From positions 1 through 23,789 of the forward strand of contig JAUQQQ010000003.1 of assembly GCA_030549815.1 (NCBI GenBank): a DNA stretch of 23,789 bases. The letters are read 5' to 3'. This document shows, piece by piece, positions 11,746 through 18,789 of this stretch. Positions within the stretch are counted from its first letter, which is position 1; the number at the start of each line of letters is the position of its first letter. The DNA comes from a bacterium. Its GTDB lineage: Bacteria > DRYD01. A program made the position numbers and the translations under genes. Under the pieces are notes generated by a model. It searched no databases. It was not told the origin of the DNA and worked only from the letters and a program-made list of their open reading frames with translations.

Positions 11746-14151
11746 TTACTTGTTTATTACGAATTGTAAAATATCATAGAGAATAATTGGTCTTCCATTT
11801 ATTAATACTCTGTAATCTTGCCTTGTTGTTCTGGGTAGATTATTATTTATTCCAGTTCCGTTTATAGTTACATTACTAAAGCCTCTGATTGTGTTTTCAT
11901 CTATTGCTACACCTTCTATATTAGCGAAATTTCCTATGTATTTACCGTTCCAGTATAGAGTATCATTAGTTGTTATATTATTGAAAAGTTGGTTTACTTC
12001 AGTTCTTCTAAATCTTCCGTGATCTAGTAAGAATCTATAGGAATCTTCATCTATTATTTGTAGGCTACCTCTGTAGGATATTATATCAGCATCTAAACCT
12101 GCTTGAGTTGTTTGCCTTTGGTTTTGTCTTGTTTGATAGTTAAGGATTACAAAGTTATGGCTGAGGATTGTAAGGTGTCCTCCTTGTTTTTGGAGTCTAT
12201 TTTGTTGATCAGGTACAAATCCTATATATCCTGATCTTTCTCCATTATCTCTAATTCCATTGAAATTTTGATCATTAAAGTCTTGGATTATAACGTTTCC
12301 TTCAAGCGCTCTAACTACTTGTCTTCTCCTGTCGAACTGATTATCTGTTTTTGGTATAACATATCGTGCTCCATTGTTACCAAGATCTATTGTGAAATTA
12401 GAAGGTTGTTGTGTAAATATCCATCCGCCTATCGATGGATCTATTCCATTTTGGTTTTGGTATCTTGTGTAAAAATTTCTCCTTTGTAAGTTTGGATCGT
12501 CTAAGTTGTCATTGTTATTCAATCTTGTTGCTATTATTGTCAAATCAAAAGGTATTTGTTGATTTTGGTTATTATTAAGATTATAGAATAGAGTTGGGTT
12601 ACCGTTTTGTGGAGGCATTAGTATTACATTTCCACCCTCTACGCTGATTGTTGATAGCTGAGCTCTTTGTGTGTCATCAAGTTGGTTAAGGTTTATTACT
12701 ATATCATTACCATTACGTTGGTGTGGTATTTCACTGTTTTGAATTGTTGGTATTGCTGATATTAATTCGTCGTAGGGTACTTTTTGACCACTGTATTTTC
12801 CTACAGCGAATATTCTCAATTGATTTCCTTCTGGTACTACATATACATTAGCGTATCCCGGTGGGTAACTGTTGAGTATTTGTCTATTTGGATCATTAGG
12901 ATTATTGGGATCTATTCTGACTGGATTACCGTTATTATCTAATGGCCACAATACTTCAACTAATCCTCCTCCTTGAGGTCTTGTTCTGATTTGTCCTAAG
13001 TTACCATTTTGATCTACTGTTTGCCCAACTACAACTGCTGTATTTGAGTTAATAGTGATTCTGACCCCGTTAGGCACACTTTGCAAATCAATAACTTGCG
13101 CTTGATTGTCACTTTCACCTGGTATTCTACCTTGGATATTTGAGTTTGATGTTCCATTATTAACTTGTGAAAATCTATTTGTTCTTATTGAGTATTCATT
13201 GCTATTATTTTGGAATACTCTTAAGTCATTTGGATTTATAGTTGCATATCCTGTTGTTGCGTTTCCTCTTATTAGAGCGTTACTTTGTGTTTCTTTCCAG
13301 ATCGTAGTTATACCAGATTTATTGTTATTAAATTGCCCATCAAAGGCGGTTACGAAACTTTCATTTTGTGCTGCTTGTGGAGTGGATAGGTCACCTAATA
13401 TGTTGTATCCATCTGTTATTCCAACGCAGCTATCTATTCCTTGATCAAGTAAGGTTTGTTTAAATGGGTTGGCTCCGAAAGGTACCCATAAACCTGCATA
13501 TTTAACGAATAGAGCAGAATTTTGGGCTAAATTAAATGGTGTTCTTTGGATTATTTCAGCTTTTGCTCTTCCTTGCCATACTATGTTATTAATGTTATTT
13601 GTTACAAGGTTTGAAAAGTTTCCTATGTTTGCTTGTACATTATTAAATCTACCTATTACTGAAGTAATGTTTAGTTTATATCTTGGTACTGGTTCTACAG
13701 GGATTCTTCTTGCATAATCTGCGTCTATTTGGACTTGACTGACTGCCCATAATGGTGAGTTTGGTTCTAATCTTCTTGCAATATTGATGATTAATAGTAG
13801 ATTATTTTGTGGGTCGTCTGTATTATCTATTGCAATCATTGGATTGATATTACTTGGTGGTATATTAATATTTGGTTGGCTTCTGAAGTGGATTATAAAT
13901 TCATCCCTCGGATCAGTTATGCTTTTTATAGGCGGTTGAATTATTCGATTTCCATCTCCCATAAGTAGTGGGCTAATGGTTATATCGAGTGCTTCTTTAA
14001 GGTATTGGTTATATTGTGATTCTTTTTGTATGGAAGAATTCAAAGAGATATCATTTTTAGCTGTCAAGAAGATTAAGCTAATAAAAACTGATACTATGAT
14101 GAGCATGAAGAGAACCATTATTAAAGCTGCACCTTTTTTACTTTTCTTCAT
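11746..14151 (-). CDS. Large PilX-like minor pilin/pseudopilin, Asn/Gln-rich
   Basis: The N-terminus MKKSKKGAALIMVLFMLIIV has a basic leader, a Gly before the hydrophobic helix and no Glu at +5, as in PilX/GspK-type minor pilins. It should be cleaved after the Gly by a prepilin peptidase and held in the inner membrane by the helix. At 801 aa it is several times longer than ordinary PilX. The extracellular part is rich in Asn, Gln and Pro (for example a DPNNPNDPN segment), with beta-rich C-terminal sequence (GGHLTILSHNFVILNY). It is the third gene of a minus-strand operon with two pilin-like genes upstream (14-base gap, ribosome site AAGGGGGTG). Large pseudopilins can cap a filament and bind ligands; the ligand is unknown. 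Confidence 0.8.
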   Translation of the reverse strand: MKKSKKGAALIMVLFMLIIVSVFISLIFLTAKNDISLNSSIQKESQYNQYLKEALDITISPLLMGDGNRIIQPPIKSITDPRDEFIIHFRSQPNINIPPSNINPMIAIDNTDDPQNNLLLIINIARRLEPNSPLWAVSQVQIDADYARRIPVEPVPRYKLNITSVIGRFNNVQANIGNFSNLVTNNINNIVWQGRAKAEIIQRTPFNLAQNSALFVKYAGLWVPFGANPFKQTLLDQGIDSCVGITDGYNILGDLSTPQAAQNESFVTAFDGQFNNNKSGITTIWKETQSNALIRGNATTGYATINPNDLRVFQNNSNEYSIRTNRFSQVNNGTSNSNIQGRIPGESDNQAQVIDLQSVPNGVRITINSNTAVVVGQTVDQNGNLGQIRTRPQGGGLVEVLWPLDNNGNPVRIDPNNPNDPNRQILNSYPPGYANVYVVPEGNQLRIFAVGKYSGQKVPYDELISAIPTIQNSEIPHQRNGNDIVINLNQLDDTQRAQLSTISVEGGNVILMPPQNGNPTLFYNLNNNQNQQIPFDLTIIATRLNNNDNLDDPNLQRRNFYTRYQNQNGIDPSIGGWIFTQQPSNFTIDLGNNGARYVIPKTDNQFDRRRQVVRALEGNVIIQDFNDQNFNGIRDNGERSGYIGFVPDQQNRLQKQGGHLTILSHNFVILNYQTRQNQRQTTQAGLDADIISYRGSLQIIDEDSYRFLLDHGRFRRTEVNQLFNNITTNDTLYWNGKYIGNFANIEGVAIDENTIRGFSNVTINGTGINNNLPRTTRQDYRVLINGRPIILYDILQFVINK

Positions 14152-14165
14152 TATTTTTCACCCCC

Positions 14166-14966
14166 TTATATTATGCTTTTATGTCTTATGTAAAAATTCA
14201 TTATTTTTGTATAAAACAATCTTCTTCTATTGTTTTGATATAGGCCAACTCTTATTTCTGCATACAAAAGATTGGGATTTGTAATGGTTTGGTTTGGTAC
14301 TAGATTTGTGTCTCTTATATTGCCATGTGTTTGGTATATAATGTCTTGTATTTCTGGTGGTATTGGACCATTTTGGGCTACTATTTGTCTACGAAATATT
14401 AGAGATACCATGTAGTTTGAGTTATTGAATGCAGGTCTATCAAAAATTATAGTTTCTCTTCTATTGTTGTTCCAAGTATTTTCTGGAATGGGGTTTGATA
14501 GAGTAAAGTAGTAGAAAAAGGATTGTGAATAGCCAGGGGGAATGACAACAAATCTTAGGTTACTGTTAAATGTTCCTGAACCTTCGATAACTACCCTGTT
14601 TTGTGTTCCTCTTACTCTTATGTAAGTATCAGGGGTATAGTTGTAAAAAAGTATTAATTGGTCAGATTGAGTTTCATAAATTGCTGGGACTATAACAGCA
14701 GTTGGTACATAGTATGGACGTATGAAATTAAAATTGGAATTTATATTATCAACTGAATTAGAATCTAAATAGAGATTTGAGCTACTTATATAATCACGGA
14801 TATCTTTTTCTATTATTGTTACTAATTGATTAATTTTTAATTTTTCTGTAGAAATTTTCCTTTCTGTATTTATACTGTTAAAAAAACTTATTACTATCGT
14901 TATTATTAATCCAAAAATCACCACAGCAACTAATATTTCGATTAATGTAAATCCTTTTCTTTTCAT
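14166..14966 (-). CDS. Type IV prepilin-like protein (PilW/GspJ-like)
   Basis: The N-terminus MKRKGFTLIEILVAVVIFGLI is a textbook class-A prepilin signal: basic leader, Gly-Phe cleavage site and Glu at +5, then a hydrophobic helix to about residue 28. The 266-residue length and beta-rich, Asn-rich head resemble the PilW/GspJ class of minor pilins, but the head is too divergent to name further. The ribosome site AAAGGTGG overlaps the stop of the upstream pilin gene, so translation is coupled. It probably forms part of a minor-pilin complex with its two operon partners. The prepilin peptidase and assembly ATPase are not in the window. Confidence 0.88.
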   Translation of the reverse strand: MKRKGFTLIEILVAVVIFGLIITIVISFFNSINTERKISTEKLKINQLVTIIEKDIRDYISSSNLYLDSNSVDNINSNFNFIRPYYVPTAVIVPAIYETQSDQLILFYNYTPDTYIRVRGTQNRVVIEGSGTFNSNLRFVVIPPGYSQSFFYYFTLSNPIPENTWNNNRRETIIFDRPAFNNSNYMVSLIFRRQIVAQNGPIPPEIQDIIYQTHGNIRDTNLVPNQTITNPNLLYAEIRVGLYQNNRRRLFYTKIMNFYIRHKSII

Positions 14967-14979
14967 TTTTACACCACCT

Positions 14980-15525
14980 TTAGAAGACTATCATTCTACT
15001 AACTCTTATGACTCTTGATCTTCTATTGGGAGAGATGTAGTATAATTCGACTGTTATAGTGTAGATATTATTTGTTGTTCTTGTTAAGGTTACTCTGCTT
15101 CTATTATTATTTTGGTTTTGATTATTAAGAAAAGATATTATAACTCCTTTTTTGCTTCTTATATTTTGATCTGGATTATCTGTAACTTCGTATTTTAGAT
15201 TTCTAAAGTAATTTAATAGTATTTGATTAGTTGATCTTAATATATTTAATGCATTGGCTGAGTTTGGTTGATCTAAATCTCCTAGAGATAAAATATTATT
15301 AATTGGTGAATTTGGGATTACTGAATAGATATAACTATCTGTTGGTGGTAGGGTAGAAAGATAATCCAGTATAGTTTCTCCGCCTCTCTGAATTTCTGCT
15401 CTTATTTGTGCATTTAATCTAAGTCTTTCTACTGCTAAGAAGCTCAATCCTAATGTTGCTATTATCAATCCGATTAGTGAAACGCTTATTACTACTTCCA
15501 TTATAGAGAACCCTTTTTTTTTCAT
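14980..15525 (-). CDS. Type IV prepilin-like protein (PilV/GspI-like)
   Basis: First gene of the three-gene pilin operon. The N-terminus MKKKGFSIMEVVISVSLIGLI carries the Gly-Phe prepilin peptidase site and Glu at +5, followed by the membrane helix. At 181 aa it resembles PilV/GspI minor pilins, which usually start such operons and pair with the following PilW/GspJ-like protein. GGAGGT precedes the ATG. The head ends in a beta-strand-rich stretch (YTITVELYYIS). The upstream 155-base region is shared with a divergent plus-strand gene. Confidence 0.87.
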   Translation of the reverse strand: MKKKGFSIMEVVISVSLIGLIIATLGLSFLAVERLRLNAQIRAEIQRGGETILDYLSTLPPTDSYIYSVIPNSPINNILSLGDLDQPNSANALNILRSTNQILLNYFRNLKYEVTDNPDQNIRSKKGVIISFLNNQNQNNNRSRVTLTRTTNNIYTITVELYYISPNRRSRVIRVSRMIVF

Positions 15526-15590
15526 TACCTTACCTCCTCATTATATATTTTAATCAATTTCTATATTTCTCCTAAAAAAATTTACCTTTT

Positions 15591-15618
15591 TTAACATTTT
15601 TTTTACATTTTTTATACA
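15591..15618 (+). promoter_or_regulatory. Possible sigma-70-type promoter for the small gene at 15681
   Basis: TTAACA (15591-15596) and TATACA (15613-15618) are separated by 16 bases in a very AT-rich divergent region. The matches are fair, not strong, and in such AT-rich DNA chance matches are frequent. Confidence 0.3.
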
Positions 15619-15680
15619 GGTTAATAAAAATAAAATGAATAAATTAAAAGTAGAAAGAATACAAAAGAGAGGTGTTAAGT

Positions 15681-16004
15681 ATGACAAAGATAAATGATTT
15701 TAATAATCCAATCGATAAAACTTTTATCAACTACTTTCCTAATTACTTAAAGAAAGATCAAATAAAGGAACAACAAGACATAGAAGACGTATACTTGATA
15801 AACGAAAATAAAAATTTAACTGTAAAGGAAGAAGTAAAGAATAATGTTAATAAAACGGTAGAAAAAAACGAGCAAAGTGTGCCAGTTAATTTGTTTATGG
15901 AAGATAACATAAATAAAGTTAGTAGTACCAAGAATTTACCTTTTGGACCAACTAACCTACCCAAAAATGTTGAAGAACTTTACATAAACCCGAGATACCT
16001 ATAG
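15681..16004 (+). CDS. Small hydrophilic protein of unknown function
   Basis: A 107-residue Lys/Asn/Glu-rich protein starting MTKINDFNNPIDK. It has no signal peptide or membrane segment and no recognisable motif, so it is probably cytoplasmic and partly disordered; the tail contains LPFGPTNLPKNVEELYINP. I preferred ATG 15681 over GTG 15672 because GAGAGGTG lies about six bases upstream of the ATG and covers the GTG. It is transcribed divergently from the pilin operon. The stop is TAG followed directly by TAA. The same frame later contains more stops and then a 33-codon open stretch (16035-16136), which may be remnant coding sequence. Confidence 0.55.
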   Translation: MTKINDFNNPIDKTFINYFPNYLKKDQIKEQQDIEDVYLINENKNLTVKEEVKNNVNKTVEKNEQSVPVNLFMEDNINKVSSTKNLPFGPTNLPKNVEELYINPRYL

Positions 16005-16463
16005 TAAAACTTTCCCTAAAAAACAAGATTATAAAGTAGAATAGTTCATGATAATGTAGAAAAAATAAATAGGTTAGCTAATGTTCCTGTTAAGATTAAA
16101 GCCTTTTGCACCCAGGTGTTATCATACATTGAATAAAATCTATAAATTATTCTATAAATTATGCTTATATTAATGTATTTTGGTTTTTTCTAGTTAGTTT
16201 TGAAAAAGGAAAAAAAATTGAAAATCTTGTCATAATTTGATTAAAAATTCATGTTTAATGATTAGAAAAAAATGCAATTTTGAGTTTTTTCTTCACGCTT
16301 GCGAAAAGGATTTATCTACAACATGTCAAAACTTTTTGAAATATAATTAAATGAAATAGAAATTATGTATGTTTTTAGAGTATAATGTTAGAAATATGTG
16401 GTTAAGATCCTAACGAGAATGATATGAAAATTTAATACAAGTAAGACTATAGGAGAATTAAGA
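16005..16463. other. Gene-poor AT-rich intergenic region
   Basis: I see no convincing gene on either strand. Noticeable items are a 33-codon open stretch at 16035-16136 in the frame of the preceding gene, and two perfect tandem copies of TCTATAAATTAT at 16139-16162. There are also isolated TATAAT boxes at 16342-16347 and 16381-16386 without good -35 partners. A short less AT-rich patch (about 16090-16125) stands out in base composition. Confidence 0.5.
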
Positions 16464-16535
16464 AGCGGTAGACGGGACTCGAACCCGCGACACTCAGCTT
16501 GGGAAGCTGACGCTCTTCCTCTGAGCTACTACCGC
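16464..16535 (-). tRNA. tRNA-Gly (anticodon CCC)
   Basis: A full cloverleaf is readable on the minus strand: a 7-bp acceptor stem GCGGTAG/CTACCGC, D stem GCTC/GAGC, anticodon stem TCAGC/GCTGA with loop TTCCCAA (anticodon CCC, reads GGG), a 5-base variable loop, and a T stem with loop TTCGAGT. The discriminator base is T, as expected for bacterial tRNA-Gly. The 3' CCA is not encoded. It stands alone between plus-strand genes. Confidence 0.97.
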
Positions 16536-16607
16536 ACCCATCTATATTTTTTTACACTAAACTATACCACTCCTCTTCATTTTTTCGAATTCGATTAAAT
16601 ATAAAAA

Positions 16608-16636
16608 TTGAAAAGGAATTTTTTTTTGAATATAGA
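16608..16636 (+). promoter_or_regulatory. Sigma-70-type promoter for the Thr/Gln-rich lipoprotein gene
   Basis: TTGAAA (16608-16613) and TATAGA (16631-16636) are spaced by exactly 17 bases, with the start codon 43 bases after the -10 box. This is the best promoter match I found in the window. Confidence 0.5.
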
Positions 16637-16679
16637 ATCTTTTATATTGTAAAGTAATCTAAAAAAGGAGGTAACTAAA

Positions 16680-16937
16680 ATGAGTAAAAAAATAATAGCA
16701 TTAATAGCAATAATCCTTATAATGTTTGTTTTACAAGCATGTAATCAACCACAAGAACAAAATCAAACCACTACAACGGTAACAACAGTTGAAACAACTC
16801 AACAAAATGTTAATACCCAAGAAACTACTACCGCAACCACTGCAGCAACTCCTGAAACAACAACCTCTGGTACAACTATGCAGGAAACTAACCAAACAAC
16901 AGGTAATGAAACAACAAAACAAGAAACTACAATGTAA
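16680..16937 (+). CDS. Small Thr/Gln-rich lipoprotein
   Basis: An 85-residue protein. Residues 1-20 form a lipoprotein signal peptide with Lys3-Lys4, a hydrophobic core and the lipobox LQAC, so Cys21 should be lipidated after signal peptidase II cleavage. The mature 65 residues are almost entirely Thr, Gln, Glu, Asn and Ala with no fold. Such a chain could be an O-glycosylated or extended surface tether. Its composition resembles the TTTQQ linker of the Hint-bearing pseudopilin encoded at 18790-20082. A perfect AAGGAGGT ribosome site and a plausible promoter indicate real expression. The function is unknown. A 7-bp inverted repeat (16931-16937 with 16945-16951) spans its stop but has no T-run. 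Confidence 0.75.
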   Translation: MSKKIIALIAIILIMFVLQACNQPQEQNQTTTTVTTVETTQQNVNTQETTTATTAATPETTTSGTTMQETNQTTGNETTKQETTM

Positions 16938-17035
16938 ATTACCGTTACATTATAATTAAATAATTTGTTTTGGAGTGCCTCTACTGGTTTAAGTAAATTC
17001 AACTATTCTATAAGGTGGGGGCAGTGGGAATATAA

Positions 17036-17803
17036 ATGAGAATATTGGTTTTATTAAAATTGGTCATTGACCCAGAGATACCACAAAGTAAATTTAAAAT
17101 AGATTTTGAAAATAAAAACCAAGTGGTTGATGATAATCCTATAGTTATAAGCACATACGATGAAAATGCATTGGAAGTAGCACTGAAACTTAAAGATAAA
17201 CATAATTTTGAAGTTAATGTGTTTTCTATTACTCCTTATGATTACCAACAGCCTATAAAGAAAGCTTTGGCAATGGGAGCTGATAAAGCTTTTGTCCTAA
17301 AAATTCCTAATTCCTTTATTGACTCCATTAACTTAGCAAGGTTAATTTATGATTACATAAAGCAGGAGGACTATAATTTAATATTAACTGGTTATGAATC
17401 AGCAGATTGGGGACATAGAAGCATTCCTCCTGTTATCTCCTCTCTTCTTGATTATAAACTAATTACTTATTCTTATTCGGTCGAGTATGAACAGAATAAT
17501 TGGATAATTAGAAAGCTGATTGGTAATGGATTTGTTGTTTTGAAAACAAATAAAAATTTGGTTGTAAGTATAACTACACATCAAGAGAACCAACCTCGAT
17601 ACCCGAAAGTAAAAGATATAATGATGGCATCCAAAAAGCCTATAGTTGTTAATGAAGTTAATCCTAATTTTGAAAGTAATTTAATCATTGAGAAAATAGA
17701 ACAACCAACAATCAAAAAGGAATGTCAATTCATAGATGGTAAAGATGCCCATGAAAAAGCGCAAAAACTATATAATAAACTAAAGGAATTGAAATTAGTA
17801 TGA
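17036..17803 (+). CDS. etfB: Electron transfer flavoprotein subunit beta
   Basis: The N-terminal sequence MRILVLLKLVIDPEIP, the DDNPIVISTYDENALEVALKLKD segment and KKALAMGADKAFVL are typical of EtfB (255 aa). The place where EtfB proteins usually carry the AMP-binding DGDTAQVGP motif reads YESADWGHRSIPPVIS (residues 120-135), so AMP or second-FAD binding may be altered. The stop overlaps the etfA start (ATGA), so the two subunits are coupled. As a heterodimer with EtfA it passes electrons from dehydrogenases through FAD; no dehydrogenase or quinone oxidoreductase partner is encoded nearby. The ribosome site is a G-rich stretch (GGTGGGGG) farther upstream than usual, so start strength is uncertain. 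Confidence 0.9.
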   Translation: MRILVLLKLVIDPEIPQSKFKIDFENKNQVVDDNPIVISTYDENALEVALKLKDKHNFEVNVFSITPYDYQQPIKKALAMGADKAFVLKIPNSFIDSINLARLIYDYIKQEDYNLILTGYESADWGHRSIPPVISSLLDYKLITYSYSVEYEQNNWIIRKLIGNGFVVLKTNKNLVVSITTHQENQPRYPKVKDIMMASKKPIVVNEVNPNFESNLIIEKIEQPTIKKECQFIDGKDAHEKAQKLYNKLKELKLV

Positions 17804-18789
17804 TTTTAGGGTTGGTAACTTTAGAAAACAATCAAAAAGAATTAAAAACTATTTCTTCTTTTGTGCAAAAGTTAAAGGAAGAAATAAATAAGGAAGCAGA
17901 ATTATGGGTATTCAATTTCGAATTCTTCAATAACTTTGAGAATTTTGATAATTATATTGAACAAAACAAAAATTTGCTTTCCTCATTCGATAAAATCATC
18001 AATTTTAAAGTATTATTTGAGGCAGGGGAAGGGGCTGCTGCTACAGATGTTTATATACCTGAAATTATAGAAAATATACTTTTGAAAGAAAAAATAAACG
18101 AATTTGAGTATATTGTAAGTGTCGGAGATATAATCTTTTCTGAAGTTATACCTTTTGTTGGTGCCAGGTTTAACGGAAGTATTGTAACACAAGTTGAAGG
18201 TATTGATGAAAATTTACTATTTTTAACTCCTTCCTTTGGAGGAAAATGTATTTCCTATTTTAAACCTGCTAAAAAACCTGTATTTATAACGATTAGATCT
18301 TTTGACTATGAAATAAAGGAAGGAAATAAAATACCTGAAGTTAATAGTAAAGAAGTAGAAATAAAAAGTTACGATATAGAGTTGATTGATAGAGTAAAAC
18401 AAGAAGAAGGTGTAAAATTGGAGGAAGCAAGGATTGTGGTTAGTGGAGGAAGAGGAGTTGGAGGAAAAGAAGGATTTGAACTAATTAAAAAAGTTGCATC
18501 TTTGTTGGGAGCATCAATAGGGGCATCAAGGGCTGCTGTTGATGCGGGATGGATAGATCCTCAATATCAGGTTGGACAAACGGGTAAAACTGTATCACCA
18601 GATTTATACATAGCTGTTGGGATATCAGGAGCAAGCCAACATATTGCTGGCATGAATAAATCAAAGTTTGTTGTTAGCGTAAATACAGACCCCGACGCAC
18701 CTATATTCAATTATTCTAACATCGGAATTATCCACGACTACAAAGAATTTTTGACCGAGTTTATTAAGTTATTGGAAGTTTCTAATTAA
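17800..18789 (+). CDS. etfA: Electron transfer flavoprotein subunit alpha
   Basis: The C-terminal FAD domain is clear: SGGRGVGG (215-222), [11 protein letters not shown] (241-251), [23 protein letters not shown] (259-281) and [12 protein letters not shown] (292-303). The N-terminal half is the usual, less conserved EtfA alpha/beta domain. At 329 aa it has normal length, and there is no N-terminal ferredoxin extension. It overlaps etfB by four bases, which gives a standard etfBA unit. Its stop is directly adjacent to the stop of the convergent Hint-pseudopilin gene, leaving no room for a terminator. Confidence 0.96.
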   Translation: MILGLVTLENNQKELKTISSFVQKLKEEINKEAELWVFNFEFFNNFENFDNYIEQNKNLLSSFDKIINFKVLFEAGEGAAATDVYIPEIIENILLKEKINEFEYIVSVGDIIFSEVIPFVGARFNGSIVTQVEGIDENLLFLTPSFGGKCISYFKPAKKPVFITIRSFDYEIKEGNKIPEVNSKEVEIKSYDIELIDRVKQEEGVKLEEARIVVSGGRGVGGKEGFELIKKVASLLGASIGASRAAVDAGWIDPQYQVGQTGKTVSPDLYIAVGISGASQHIAGMNKSKFVVSVNTDPDAPIFNYSNIGIIHDYKEFLTEFIKLLEVSN

